This document shows positions 53,351 through 61,764 of a stretch of 64,000 nt of DNA, in pieces. Both the position numbers and the translations under genes were made by a program. The stretch covers positions 248,001 through 312,000 of the forward strand of contig JAXLST010000007.1 of the NCBI GenBank assembly GCA_046330435.1. Direction: 5' to 3'. Within the stretch, counting starts at the first letter, position 1. Every line of letters begins with the position of its first letter. This DNA is from Ga0077560 sp046330435. GTDB lineage: Bacteria; Actinomycetota; Thermoleophilia; Miltoncostaeales; Miltoncostaeaceae. The notes beneath the pieces were generated by a model. That model saw only the letters and a list, made by a program, of their open reading frames with translations, was not told where the DNA came from and ran no database searches.

Positions 53351-54616
53351 GTGCATCTGAGCACCACCACCTTCGCCGATCTCGGCGTCGCCCCCCGCCT
53401 GTGCGCGTCCCTCGCCACGCGCGGATTCGAACACCCCTTCCCCGTCCAGGAGCTCGTGCTGCCGCACGCCCTCGACGGCGCGGACCTGCAGGTCAAGGCC
53501 CCCACGGGCTCCGGCAAGACCCTCGCCTTCGGCCTCCCCCTCGTGCAGGGGATCCCCGGCACGCCCGACGGCCCCAGGGCCCTCGTGCTGGCCCCCACCC
53601 GTGAGCTCGCGACGCAGATCGCCGCCGAGCTCGGCCCCCTCGCCGCCGCCGGCGGCCTGCGCACCGCCGTCATCGTCGGCGGCGTGGACCTCGTGCGGCA
53701 GAGCAAGGGCGCCCGCGGCGCCCAGGTCATCATCGCGACCCCCGGCCGCCTCAACGACCTGCTGCGCCGCCGTCTCATCGACCTGCGCGAGGTCGACCTG
53801 CTCGTGCTCGACGAGGCCGACCGGATGCTGGACATGGGCTTCCTGCCCCAGGTCAACGAGGTCGTCGCCAAGCTGCCGCAGGACCGTCAGACGATGCTGT
53901 TCTCCGCCACCCTGGGCCCGCAGGTGCGGGACCTGGCGGACCGCCTGACCGAGGACCCGATGCGCCTCGAGGCGCCGGGCGACCCGCGCGACTCGGCCCC
54001 CATCGCGGAGCGGCTCGACCAGTCGTTCGTCGCGTGCTCCCACGCGGAGCGCACGGACACGCTCATGGACTTCCTGCGGGGCGAGGAGGACCTGGCCATC
54101 GTGTTCTGCCGCACCAAGCGCGGCGCGGCCCGCCTGGCGGAGAAGCTCACCAAGGCCGGGCTGCCGTCGGGGTCGCTGCACGGCGACCTCACCCAGCGGC
54201 AGCGCGAGCGGGCCCTGAAGGCCTTCGCGCAGGGGCGCACCCGCGTCCTGACCGCCACCGACGTCGCGAGCCGCGGCATCGACCTGGACGGGCTCGGGCT
54301 GGTCGTGAACTTCGACCCGCCGGACGACCACGACACGTACACGCACCGCGTGGGCCGCACCGCCCGCGCCGGCCGCTCCGGCCGGGCCGTCACCCTGGTG
54401 ACGCCCGACCAGGCCGCGGACGTGGGGCGCATCGCCCAGCGGCTGGGGCTGGACGAGCACTGGGCCAGCACCGGCTACGCCGCCTCGGGTCCCCGCAACG
54501 TGTACCGCTCGCGCGGCCGCCGCGGCCCCGCCGCGCGTCCCGCCGCCGCGGCGCGCCCCCGGCCCCCGGCCACGCCGGGCACCAACCGCGTCCGGCGGGG
54601 TTCCCGGACCGTCTGA
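53351..54616 (+). CDS. DEAD-box RNA helicase
   Basis: The 421-residue ATP-dependent RNA helicase has the Q motif (FADLGVAPRLCASLATRGFEHPFPVQE), motif I APTGSGKT, Ia PTRELA, motif II DEAD, motif III SAT, and motifs V and VI (ATDVASRGID, HRVGRTARAGRSGR). A short basic tail (RSRGRRGPAARPAAAARPR) binds RNA. The start is unclear: GTG 53351 overlaps the AAGGAG site (53346-53351), whereas CTG 53357 lies 5 nt after it and would give STTTFADLG, matching the family. A long leader and the neighbouring cold-shock gene suggest a cold-response role. Confidence 0.92.
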   Translation: MHLSTTTFADLGVAPRLCASLATRGFEHPFPVQELVLPHALDGADLQVKAPTGSGKTLAFGLPLVQGIPGTPDGPRALVLAPTRELATQIAAELGPLAAAGGLRTAVIVGGVDLVRQSKGARGAQVIIATPGRLNDLLRRRLIDLREVDLLVLDEADRMLDMGFLPQVNEVVAKLPQDRQTMLFSATLGPQVRDLADRLTEDPMRLEAPGDPRDSAPIAERLDQSFVACSHAERTDTLMDFLRGEEDLAIVFCRTKRGAARLAEKLTKAGLPSGSLHGDLTQRQRERALKAFAQGRTRVLTATDVASRGIDLDGLGLVVNFDPPDDHDTYTHRVGRTARAGRSGRAVTLVTPDQAADVGRIAQRLGLDEHWASTGYAASGPRNVYRSRGRRGPAARPAAAARPRPPATPGTNRVRRGSRTV

Positions 54617-54620
54617 GGGC

Positions 54621-54662
54621 AAAAAAAAAGGGGGCCGGGCGGATGACCGCCCGGCCCCCTTT
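54621..54662. terminator. bidirectional terminator between helicase and cold-shock gene
   Basis: A9 (54621-54629), a perfect 13-bp stem (54630-54642 with 54647-54659), loop ATGA, then TTT. On the minus strand the A9 becomes T9, so it is a strong terminator for the cold-shock gene and a weaker one for the helicase. Confidence 0.85.
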
Positions 54663-54677
54663 GCAGGAACCGCCTGC

Positions 54678-54881
54678 CTAGATGTTCTGGACGTTCGCCG
54701 CCTGCGGGCCCTTGGGGCCGGACTCGGCGTCGAAGCTCACCCGCTGGCCCTCGTCGAGGCTGCGGTAGCCGTCGGCGCGGATCTGGGTGTGGTGGACGAA
54801 GAGGTCCTTGCCCCCGTCATCCGGGGTGATGAAGCCGAAACCCTTCTCGGCGGAGAACCACTTCACGGTACCTTCGGGCAT
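54678..54881 (-). CDS. cspA: cold-shock protein (CspA family)
   Basis: The 67-residue OB-fold protein binds single-stranded nucleic acid. It starts PEGTVKWFSAEKGFGFITP, contains RNP1 KGFGFI and RNP2 LFVHHT, and ends in GPQAANVQNI. The ATG at 54881 has AGGA about 5 nt upstream. A long leader (about 100 nt, from the -10 box at 54986) is typical of cold-shock mRNAs that refold at low temperature. A T9 terminator follows the stop. Confidence 0.95.
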   Translation of the reverse strand: MPEGTVKWFSAEKGFGFITPDDGGKDLFVHHTQIRADGYRSLDEGQRVSFDAESGPKGPQAANVQNI

Positions 54882-54985
54882 GCGTTTCCTCATTGCTCGG
54901 CGAGTCGCGGGACCCCGCCAAGCCCTTGGGCCTCCGGTGGTCCACCACTCGCAGTTCTCGCCGGCCCATACGACCGGCAGGGACC

Positions 54986-54991
54986 ACGATA
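54986..54991 (-). promoter_or_regulatory. candidate -10 box of cspA
   Basis: TATCGT on the minus strand, about 105 nt before the ATG. Confidence 0.4.
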
Positions 54992-55074
54992 GCGGGCCGA
55001 GCCGCTGAACAGGCAAATCCGGGGCGCGTTCCGGTGGTTTCCGCACTCCGCGTCCCGCCTCCGGGACCGGCCGG

Positions 55075-56291
55075 TCAGCCCGGCGCGTCCGCTGACCCGA
55101 GCAGGCGGAGCAGGACCGCGACGTCCGCCGCGGGGTCGGCGGAGCGGCGCAGCCGCGTCACCGGGTCGTGGAGGAACGCCCCCGCCAGCCCGCGGCTCAG
55201 ACGCTCCAGCCGCGCCCGCACCTCCGGGTCGGCGACACCGCGCAGGGCGCGGTCGAGCTGCTCCTTGCGAAGCCGCTCGACGGCCCCGGCCAGCTCGGTG
55301 ATCGCCGGCGCGGCCACGCGCCCGGCGAGCCAGTCGCCGAAGGCCGCCACCCCGGCGCTCACGATCCGCTCGGCCGCCGCCGCATCCGCGGACCGCACGC
55401 GGTGCCCGCGGGCGACCACCGGCCGCAGGTCGTCGAGGTCGAGCACGCCGGGTCCCGGCACCACCCGCGGCACGCAGAGGTCCAGGCACGCCGGCGGGCC
55501 GTCGCCCGCGAGCCGCTGGCGAGCGCCTGCGCCACGCGGGGCTCCGGCGGGGCGCAGGCGACCACCAGGTCCGCGGCCGCGACCGCCGCGAGGGCGTCCG
55601 CCCCGCGCGGCGACGTTGCGCCCACCGCGTCGGCGAGCCGTGCGGCCGGGCCGTGCGGGCCGAGCACGGCGGTGCGCCCGCCGGTGGCGGCCGCCAGGCG
55701 GCGGGCCACGCCGCGCGCGATGGGATCCACCCCCACGACCACGGCCGATCCGACGTCGGAGCCCGCCCTCGCGAGCCCGAGCTCCACCGCGACCGAGGCC
55801 AGCGACGTCCGCCCCCGGCCCAGCCCGGTCCCGGCGCGGGCACGGCCCGCGGTCGCCAGGGCGTCCTGGAACAACCGGTCGAGCACGGGGTCCGTCGCGC
55901 CGTGGCTCCGCGCCTGACGCCACGCGTGGCCCACCTGCCCCTGCACCTCGTGCTCCCCGGTCACCAGCGCGTCGAGCCCGGCGGTGACCCGCATGAGGTG
56001 GCGCACGGCGTCGCGGCCGCGACGCACCGTGAGCATCGCGGGCGGGATCCCGGCCAGCCGCTCGAGCGCGGCCACCACCCGCGGCGCCGGGTCGTCCGCC
56101 GCCGAGGCCCACACCTCGTGGCGGTCGCAGGTGGCCAGCACGACGCACCCGGTGCCCTCGCCGAGCGCCGCGGCGACGTCCCGCGGCCGGGCGCGCGCGG
56201 CCACACCGCCCCGGACCGCGACGTCGGCGGTGTGGTGGGCGAGCCCCACCGCCGCGATGCGCCGCGGCGTCCCGGTGCGGTCGTCGGTCAT
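55075..56291 (-). pseudogene. glutamyl-tRNA reductase homologue with a frameshift
   Basis: From ATG 56291 the frame shows VVLATCDRHEVW with catalytic Cys55, TAGLDALVTGEHEVQGQV, a Rossmann-type region (SAVVVGVDPIARGVARRL) and ADLVVACAPP, which match HemA. Near 55512-55514 the frame is lost; the next frame continues LAGDGPPACLDLCVPRVV, then RADAAAAERIVSAG-like and the C-terminal dimerisation helices (AITELAGAVERLRKEQLDRA) to TGA at 55075. One missing C in GGC(C)TC restores the whole protein of about 405 residues. The NAD motif is degenerate and no other haem gene is close, so a divergent paralogue is possible. Confidence 0.65.
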
Positions 56292-56349
56292 GCCGGTAGT
56301 CCATCAGACCCCGCCCCACGGACCGGTCCCGCCGTGCGACCCTACGGGC

Positions 56350-56772
56350 ATGACGACACGCATCGACGATCCCCGCGTGCAGGTGGCGGTGGAACCCCCC
56401 AACGTGCCCGGCGCCCCGGGCCACGAGGAGCTGCAGGCGATCGGCAGCGGCGAGGGCCGCCCGCCCATGCCGGAGCTGGCCGCCGCGCCGTGGCTCACGC
56501 AGCTGGAGCACACCCACGGCTGCCGGCTGTCCACCGTGGGCCTGCGCGTCTACGCGGCGCACCCGGAGCTGGAGCTCCTGAACCTGCCCACCATGTTCCT
56601 GGAGCCCGGCATCAAGCTCATCAAGGAACTCGCGGGCTACGTGCTCGCGGGGGGCACCCTGGAGGAGGGCGACGTCATGCAGATGCGCGACTCGCTGCCC
56701 TGCCTGGTGGGCTTCCACCAGGTGGCCGTCGAGGACGGCGACCCGGTGGTGCGGGTGGCGTTCCTCGCCTGA
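56350..56772 (+). CDS. hypothetical protein (possible DUF4262-like)
   Basis: The 140-residue protein starts TTRIDDPRVQVAVEPPNVPG and has a beta-rich part with TVGLRVYAAHPELELLNLPTM and a helix PGIKLIKELAGYVLAGG, ending DGDPVVRVAFLA. The phrase 'TVGL-HPELELLNLP' recalls DUF4262, but the match is weak. It is divergent from the hemA-like gene by 58 bp and ends before a strong terminator, so it is a single-gene unit. Function unknown. Confidence 0.6.
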   Translation: MTTRIDDPRVQVAVEPPNVPGAPGHEELQAIGSGEGRPPMPELAAAPWLTQLEHTHGCRLSTVGLRVYAAHPELELLNLPTMFLEPGIKLIKELAGYVLAGGTLEEGDVMQMRDSLPCLVGFHQVAVEDGDPVVRVAFLA

Positions 56773-56782
56773 GGGCCACCCC

Positions 56783-56813
56783 AAACAGGACGCTGTGCGT
56801 TACCTGTTTTTGA
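56783..56813 (+). terminator. intrinsic terminator
   Basis: AAACAGGACGC-TGT-GCGT-TA-CCTGTTT folds into an 11-bp stem with a 2-nt bulge, followed by a T-run (56807-56811). It ends the gene at 56350-56772. Confidence 0.75.
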
Positions 56814-56843
56814 AATCAGGATTTAGTGGTACGGTATCGACGC

Positions 56844-56888
56844 GAGGGGGGCCGGCACCGTCCTGGTCCCGGATCGCCGGCCCTCCTC
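56844..56888. terminator. long GC hairpin after the subtilase gene
   Basis: 56844-56856 pairs with 56876-56888 over 13 bp (one G-U), enclosing a 19-nt loop. It follows the subtilase stop on the minus strand by 7 bp and lacks a T-tract. On the plus strand it follows a possible orphan promoter (TTGAAA at 56810, TACGGTATCGA near 56830). Confidence 0.4.
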
Positions 56889-56895
56889 ACCACGT

Positions 56896-59064
56896 TCAGC
56901 CCGTGACGCGCAGCGTCCCGCTCGCCGTGGACGCCGCGTCGGGGCGCAGCACCACGGTGTAGGCGCCGGAGCCGAGCCGCGACGAGAGGGCGGCGGGCAG
57001 CGTCACGGCGGTCTCCCCGCGCCGCAGCCGCACCCGCAGCCCCCCGATCGCGGTCCCGTCCGCGGCGCGGACGTCGAGGGACGCGCTGCCCGCACGCGGG
57101 GAGCGCACCCGGATGACCGGCCGCGAGCCGACGCGGGCGCGGGCCGGGGCGACGCGGACGTCGGCCTTCCCGGCGCGCAGCGCGGTGAGGGCCCGCGACG
57201 CGGTGCTGGTCTGGTTGCCCGCGCCGTCGACCGCGCGCACCGCGACCGCGTGGCGGCCGGCGGCCACCGTGACCGGCGCCGACGTGGCGTCCCCGGGCAC
57301 GCTCGCCACGACGCGGCGGTCCACCAGCACCTCGTAGCGGGCGAGCCCGGAGCCGCCGTCCGACGCGGCGCTCCAGCGCACGGTGACCCGGCCGGCGGCG
57401 GCGGTGAGGCCGGGCGCGGGCTGCAGGAGCGAGAACCGGGACGGCGCCAGCGTGTCGATGCGGAGGGTGCGCGCCTCGCTGCGGGTCGCGTTCCCCTCGG
57501 CGTCCACCGCCTCGACCGACCAGGTGTGCGTGCCGGCCGCCAGTGGCTGGGCGACGCGCGCCTGCAGGGCGGTGACCCGGTCGGCGACGATCCGGCCGTC
57601 GACGGTGACCCGGTAGTAGGCCAGCCCGGAGCCGGCGTCGGAGGACGCCTCCCACCGGAACGTCGGGCGGCGGTCGGCCAGGGCCGTCCCGTCAGCAGGG
57701 GCCCCGAGGGCGAAGGCCGCGGGCGCCTCGGTGTCCGCTCCGCGCGGCATGCCGGCCTGCGCCAGCGCGCCGTCGAGGTCGAGCCGGCGGCCCCCGGCCA
57801 CCAGGCCGGCGAGCGCCGGCATGGGGACCGACCCGTCCAGGATGACCTGGCGGGCCTGCGACGGGGTGAGGGCGGGGGACTGGCCCAGCACCGCGGCGGC
57901 GACGCCCGCGACGTGCGGGGTGGCCATGGAGGTCCCCGACATCGTGTCGTAGCCGCCGGGGACGGTGCTGACGATCCACTCGCCGGGCGCGGCGATGTCC
58001 ACCTGGGTCGCGCTGCGGTTGGAGAACGACGCGAGGCCGCCGGTGTGGGTCATGGCCCCGACCGTGAGCATGGTGGGGCTCGGGCACTTGGCGGGCCAGG
58101 TGTCGGCGGCGTCGAGGTTCTGGCCGGTGTTGCCGGCCGCGACGACGACGAGCACGCCCTGGGAGCCGGCCCAGGCGATCGCGTCGCACAGGGCGGGGTC
58201 GTAGGTGCTGCCGCCGAAGGACGCGTTGATGACCTTGGCGCCCTTGGCGACCGCGTACTGGATCGCGTAGATCGCGTTGACGTTCCAGCCGCTGCCGTCC
58301 GCCCCGATGAACTTGAGCGGCATGATGCGGGCGTTGTCGGCGATGCCGGCGATGCCCACGCCGTTGCCGCGGCGCGCGGCGATCACGCCCGCCACGTGGG
58401 TGCCGTGGCGGTCGCCGGTGGGGTCGTCGAACACCGACGCATTGTTGCCGGAGAAGTCCCAGCCGTTGACGTCGTCGACCTTGCCGTCGTGGTCGTCGTC
58501 GACGCCGTTGCCGGGGATCTCGCCCGGGTTCGTCCAGATGCGGTCCGCGAGGTCCGGGTGGGTGATCTGCACGCCGGTGTCGACGACGGCGACGGTGACC
58601 GGGGCGGGGTCCGAGACCCGCGACCACCCCTCGACGGCGGAGATGTCGGCCCCCGGGACGTCGCCGCCCCAGTAGCCGACGTTCCGCAGGCCCCACTGGT
58701 AGCCGTTGTCCACGGGCGCGAACAGCGGGTCGTTGGGGGGTCCGAGGGCCCGCACGCGCGCGGGGAGCTGCACGCGCACGGCCGCCTCGGCGCCGGCGAG
58801 ATCGGCACGGACCTCGTCGGCGGTCTGGGGCTGGGGGAGGCTGTACGCCCGCCATCCCCCGGGGAGGGTCGTCACGTCCTCGGCGTCGATCGCGGTGGCG
58901 ATCTCCGCGCGGGCCTCCGGTCCCGCGTCCCCCGCGACCTTCACCAGCACGGTGTCCGAGACCGGGGGCGCAGCCGGTGCAGGGACGGCGAAGACCGCCA
59001 GGGACGCGAGGCCGGCGAGTGCGGCGAACCGCGGGTGTCGGCACGATGTCGCGAATCGACGCAC
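56896..59064 (-). CDS. secreted subtilisin-family (S8) serine protease
   Basis: The 722-residue exported protease has a signal peptide (FAALAGLASLAVFAVPAPA), an inhibitor-I9-like propeptide, and a catalytic domain with the triad Asp in VAVVDTGVQITHPDL, His in DRHGTHVAGVIA and Ser in MSGTSMATPHVAG; the oxyanion Asn lies in VVVAAGNTGQN. A Ca-binding-like insert NGVDDDHDGKVDD follows the Asp. Two fibronectin/Ig-like repeats (FRWEASSDAGSGLAYYRV, VRWSAASDGGSGLARYEV) and a C-terminal beta domain complete it. I chose GTG 59064 because the promoter at 59096-59124 starts transcription just upstream; ATG 59202 lies before it. Confidence 0.9.
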   Translation of the reverse strand: MRRFATSCRHPRFAALAGLASLAVFAVPAPAAPPVSDTVLVKVAGDAGPEARAEIATAIDAEDVTTLPGGWRAYSLPQPQTADEVRADLAGAEAAVRVQLPARVRALGPPNDPLFAPVDNGYQWGLRNVGYWGGDVPGADISAVEGWSRVSDPAPVTVAVVDTGVQITHPDLADRIWTNPGEIPGNGVDDDHDGKVDDVNGWDFSGNNASVFDDPTGDRHGTHVAGVIAARRGNGVGIAGIADNARIMPLKFIGADGSGWNVNAIYAIQYAVAKGAKVINASFGGSTYDPALCDAIAWAGSQGVLVVVAAGNTGQNLDAADTWPAKCPSPTMLTVGAMTHTGGLASFSNRSATQVDIAAPGEWIVSTVPGGYDTMSGTSMATPHVAGVAAAVLGQSPALTPSQARQVILDGSVPMPALAGLVAGGRRLDLDGALAQAGMPRGADTEAPAAFALGAPADGTALADRRPTFRWEASSDAGSGLAYYRVTVDGRIVADRVTALQARVAQPLAAGTHTWSVEAVDAEGNATRSEARTLRIDTLAPSRFSLLQPAPGLTAAAGRVTVRWSAASDGGSGLARYEVLVDRRVVASVPGDATSAPVTVAAGRHAVAVRAVDGAGNQTSTASRALTALRAGKADVRVAPARARVGSRPVIRVRSPRAGSASLDVRAADGTAIGGLRVRLRRGETAVTLPAALSSRLGSGAYTVVLRPDAASTASGTLRVTG

Positions 59065-59095
59065 ATCCCTGATGTCGTCCGGGGGCGCCCGCGGC

Positions 59096-59124
59096 CGTGT
59101 AGGCAAAATCTCTATTTCGCGTAA
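59096..59124 (-). promoter_or_regulatory. candidate promoter of the subtilase gene
   Basis: On the minus strand TTACGC (59119-59124), a 17-nt A/T-rich spacer and TACACG (59096-59101). The A/T-rich stretch stands out in the GC-rich background. Confidence 0.4.
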
Positions 59125-59276
59125 CACGACCCCCGGAATGGGGTAGTGCGGACACCCGGGGGAGGGAGCCCGATGCCCCGTCCGGGGGATGCCGGGGGAC
59201 ACCCCCGACGGCCCCCGTCAGAGCCCCCCTGCGCGAGATCCCCCACGGGATGCGGGATTTCATCCGAACCTGGTGC

Positions 59277-59282
59277 TAGGTT
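59277..59282 (+). promoter_or_regulatory. candidate -10 box of the HU gene
   Basis: TAGGTT preceded by TGC (extended -10), 44 nt before the ATG at 59327. AGGGGG 5 nt before the ATG is a good ribosome-binding site. Confidence 0.45.
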
Positions 59283-59326
59283 GCGGAACCAGTGCGTCGC
59301 CTAAGACACCACACCAGGGGGTCGTA

Positions 59327-59638
59327 ATGAACAAGACGGAGTTCGTGGGTCGCGTTGCCAAGCGCGCGGACATCCCGAACGCGCAGGCCCAGGCACTCGT
59401 GAACGCGGTCCTCGACGAGATCTCCGACGCCCTCAAGGGCCAAGAGGACGTCGCGTTCGCCGGCTTCGGCAAGTTCTCCATCAGCCACCGCGCCGAGCGC
59501 GTTGGCGTGAACCCGCAGGACCCGAGCAAGAAGGTGACCATCCCGGCGCGCGTCGTGCCGCGGTTCACCCCGGGTGCCGTGCTCAAGGAGTCCGTGGCGG
59601 CCGGCGCCAAGAAGCCCGCCGCGAAGAAGAAGAAGTAG
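59327..59638 (+). CDS. hup: HU-family DNA-binding protein
   Basis: The 103-residue nucleoid protein opens MNKTEFVGRVAKRADI and has the DNA-binding arm region GFGKFSISHRAERVGVNPQD...VTIPARVVPRFTPG. It ends in a short Lys/Ala tail (AKKPAAKKKK), a shortened form of the long basic tail of actinobacterial HupB. It bends and compacts DNA. Single-gene unit with its own promoter and a GC hairpin downstream. Confidence 0.94.
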   Translation: MNKTEFVGRVAKRADIPNAQAQALVNAVLDEISDALKGQEDVAFAGFGKFSISHRAERVGVNPQDPSKKVTIPARVVPRFTPGAVLKESVAAGAKKPAAKKKK

Positions 59639-59645
59639 TCCCCAC

Positions 59646-59665
59646 GGCGCCGCCCGGGCGGCGCC
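59646..59665. terminator. GC palindrome after the HU gene
   Basis: GGCGCCGCCC-GGGCGGCGCC is a perfect 20-bp palindrome 8 bp after the HU stop. A second hairpin lies at 59718-59747 (GAGCCGGCGGGCG against CGCCCGCCCGGCTC, one bulge). Neither has a T-tract. Confidence 0.4.
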
Positions 59666-59767
59666 GCGCACCGGACGGCGCGCATGACGCGGCCGGCCGG
59701 TCCCCGCTCCAGGAGGTGAGCCGGCGGGCGTCCCGCCCGCCCGGCTCCCCCCGGGGCCACCACCCTC

Positions 59768-60766
59768 GTGTCGACCTCCGCGCACATCGCCCAGTGGGAC
59801 CCCGCCCGGTCCTTCACGTGGCGTGACGGGGAACGCACCATCCGGTTCGGCCGCGGCGTCGCCGCCGCCGCCCTCGACGCGGTGGAGGGCGACTTCACGC
59901 TCCTCACCACGGGGCGGGGCTTCGACGAGGCGCCCGGGCTGGTGCGTGCCGCCGACCAGGTGCACCTGGTCCCGCCCGGCCCGGTCGACGAGCTCGCCCG
60001 GGCCCTTCGCGCGCGCGTGCGCGGGGGGACATTGCTGGCGCTGGGGGGCGGCCGGGTCATCGACGTCGCGAAGGCGCTGGCGGCCGCCGACCCGCCGCGG
60101 CGGGTGGTGGCGATCCCCACCACGCTCTCCGGCGCGGAGATGACCGCCATCCACCGCATGATCCCCGGGCTGCCGCCGGGCCGGGCCCGGGTGCGCCCCG
60201 CGGTGGTGCTCGCCGACCCGCTGGTCATGGCGTCCCCGCCCGCGGAGGCCCTCGCGGCCACGGCGATGAACGCCCTGGGCCACGCCGCGGAGGCGCCGCT
60301 CACCGCGCGGGCCAACCCCGTGGCGTCGATGGCCGCGCACCGGGCCGCGGAGCTGCTGGTGGCGGGGCTGGGGGACGACCCCGACCGGGATGCCCTGTCG
60401 CTGGGGGCGATCCTGGCCGGCTACGCGATCGGCTCGGCCGGGTACGGCCTGCACCACGTGATGGCGCAGACGCTCGCCCGGCACGCCGGCGTGGGCCACG
60501 GCCCCGCGAACGCGGCGATGCTCCCGCACACCCTGCGGGTGCTCGCGCCGGAGGCCGGCGACCGGTGGCCGCCCGGCCTCGACCTGGTCGCCGCCGCCGA
60601 GGCGGGGGCCCGCCGGGCGGGCGCGGTGCGGCTGCGGGATCTCGGCGTGACGGAGGACGCCCTGCCGCTCCTCGCGGCGGAGGCGGCCCGGCGCCCGGAG
60701 CTCGCGGACACGCCCGGGCCCGATTCCGCCGGTGCGCTGCGCGGCATCTACGCCGACGCGTGGTGA
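59768..60766 (+). CDS. iron-type alcohol dehydrogenase/maleylacetate reductase-like
   Basis: The 332-residue protein follows the group III Fe-ADH pattern: NAD-binding GGTLLALGGGRVIDVAKAL, IPTTLSGAEMT, and the metal region with AMNALGHAAEAPL, GLHHVMAQTLARHAGVGHGPANA; His residues in GLHHVM and GHGPAN are likely metal ligands. This subset resembles maleylacetate reductases of aromatic catabolism. The GTG start at 59768 has no close Shine-Dalgarno. No ring-cleavage gene is adjacent. Confidence 0.82.
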   Translation: MSTSAHIAQWDPARSFTWRDGERTIRFGRGVAAAALDAVEGDFTLLTTGRGFDEAPGLVRAADQVHLVPPGPVDELARALRARVRGGTLLALGGGRVIDVAKALAAADPPRRVVAIPTTLSGAEMTAIHRMIPGLPPGRARVRPAVVLADPLVMASPPAEALAATAMNALGHAAEAPLTARANPVASMAAHRAAELLVAGLGDDPDRDALSLGAILAGYAIGSAGYGLHHVMAQTLARHAGVGHGPANAAMLPHTLRVLAPEAGDRWPPGLDLVAAAEAGARRAGAVRLRDLGVTEDALPLLAAEAARRPELADTPGPDSAGALRGIYADAW

Positions 60767-60805
60767 GAAGTCGGGTCCGGCCTACACGCGTCCGGGGCGC
60801 CCTGC

Positions 60806-60811
60806 TATCCT
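60806..60811 (+). promoter_or_regulatory. candidate -10 box of the infC operon
   Basis: TATCCT in the same GCTATCCTC context as before the helicase gene. The predicted leader is about 130 nt. Confidence 0.45.
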
Positions 60812-60849
60812 CCCCCTCCGCCGCGCCCCGCGGCACCTTTGTGACACGC

Positions 60850-60957
60850 ATGGCTCACCGGAGTGCCCGTCTTCTCATCCGCCCTCATCACGCGCCGCCA
60901 CGCCGCCCATCTGCGGGGTGTGGCCTGAGCACGTCCGGGATGTTGGTTGCCTCCTAG
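60850..60957 (+). CDS. possible upstream ORF in the infC leader
   Basis: A 35-codon frame (MAHRSARLLIRPHHAPPRRP...) lies within the infC leader and ends at TAG 60957, overlapping the infC start by 11 nt. It is Arg/His/Pro-rich, with no family match. It may couple or control infC translation, or may be chance. Confidence 0.3.
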   Translation: MAHRSARLLIRPHHAPPRRPSAGCGLSTSGMLVAS

Positions 60958-61564
60958 GCGGGGACCCGATACGCGGCCGCCGGCCGGGCCGTCCACGCGG
61001 ATCAACGAAGCGATCCGTGTCGAGTCCGTCCGTCTGATCGACGCGTCCGGCGAGAACGTCGGCGTGGTCCCGATCGCCCGTGCCCAGGAGATCGCCCAGC
61101 GGGCGAACCTGGACCTGGTCGAGGTGGCCCCCGACGCGCGCCCGCCGGTCGTCCGGATCATGGACTACGGCAAGTGGCGGTACGAGCAGGAGCAGAAGGC
61201 CAAGCAGGCCCGAAAGCACCAGAGCCAGATCGTCATCAAGGAGATCAAGTTCCGGCCGAAGATCGACCCGCACGACTACGCCACCAAGAAGGGGCACGTC
61301 GAGCGGTTCCTCAAGCACCGGGACAAGGTCAAGGTCACGATCATGTTCCGTGGCCGTGAGCTCTTGCATCCTGAGCGCGGAGAGGCCATCCTTCTGCGGC
61401 TCGCGGATGAGCTCAAGGATCTGGCGATCATCGAGAGCCGACCGAATCTCGATGGCCGCAACATGATCATGATGCTCGCGCCGGTGAAGGAAACCGCCGC
61501 GCCCGCGAAGGAATCAGGGGCCGCCTCCGCAGCGCCCGCACGCCAAACGTCTGACGAGTCCTGA
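60947..61564 (+). CDS. infC: translation initiation factor IF-3
   Basis: The 205-residue factor has the N-terminal domain TRINEAIRVESVRLIDASGE...IARAQEIAQRANLDLVEVAP, the linker YGKWRYEQEQKAKQARK and the C-terminal 30S-binding domain IKEIKFRPKIDPHDYATK...IIESRPNLDGRNMIMMLAP. An Ala-rich tail follows. The start is TTG 60947 with no good ribosome-binding site; rare start codons are common in infC and allow IF-3 to limit its own synthesis. It leads the infC-rpmI-rplT operon. Confidence 0.95.
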   Translation: MPPRRGPDTRPPAGPSTRINEAIRVESVRLIDASGENVGVVPIARAQEIAQRANLDLVEVAPDARPPVVRIMDYGKWRYEQEQKAKQARKHQSQIVIKEIKFRPKIDPHDYATKKGHVERFLKHRDKVKVTIMFRGRELLHPERGEAILLRLADELKDLAIIESRPNLDGRNMIMMLAPVKETAAPAKESGAASAAPARQTSDES

Positions 61565-61565
61565 C

Positions 61566-61763
61566 ATGCCCAAGATGAAGACCAGCCGGGCCGCCTCCAA
61601 GCGGTTCCGGGTCACGCGCAAGGGGAAGGTGATGTTCCAGCCCTCCGGTCTGCGCCACAACATGGAGAACATGTCGGGCAAGAAGAAGCGTCAGCAGGAC
61701 GGCGAGCGCGTCCTGGCGCCGGAGCACGCCCGTACCGCCCTCCGTCTCCTGGGGAAGCGCTGA
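61566..61763 (+). CDS. rpmI: 50S ribosomal protein L35
   Basis: The 65-residue basic protein reads PKMKTSRAASKRFRVTRKGK and NMSGKKKRQQDGERVLAPEH, the L35 pattern. It starts 1 bp after infC and ends 1 bp before rplT. Confidence 0.97.
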   Translation: MPKMKTSRAASKRFRVTRKGKVMFQPSGLRHNMENMSGKKKRQQDGERVLAPEHARTALRLLGKR

Positions 61764-61764
61764 C

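Noticed and set aside
59646..59747. GC hairpins after HU as an origin or attachment site
   Set aside because: They are short stems directly after a gene end, with no iterons, DnaA boxes or recombinase nearby; terminators are the simpler reading.
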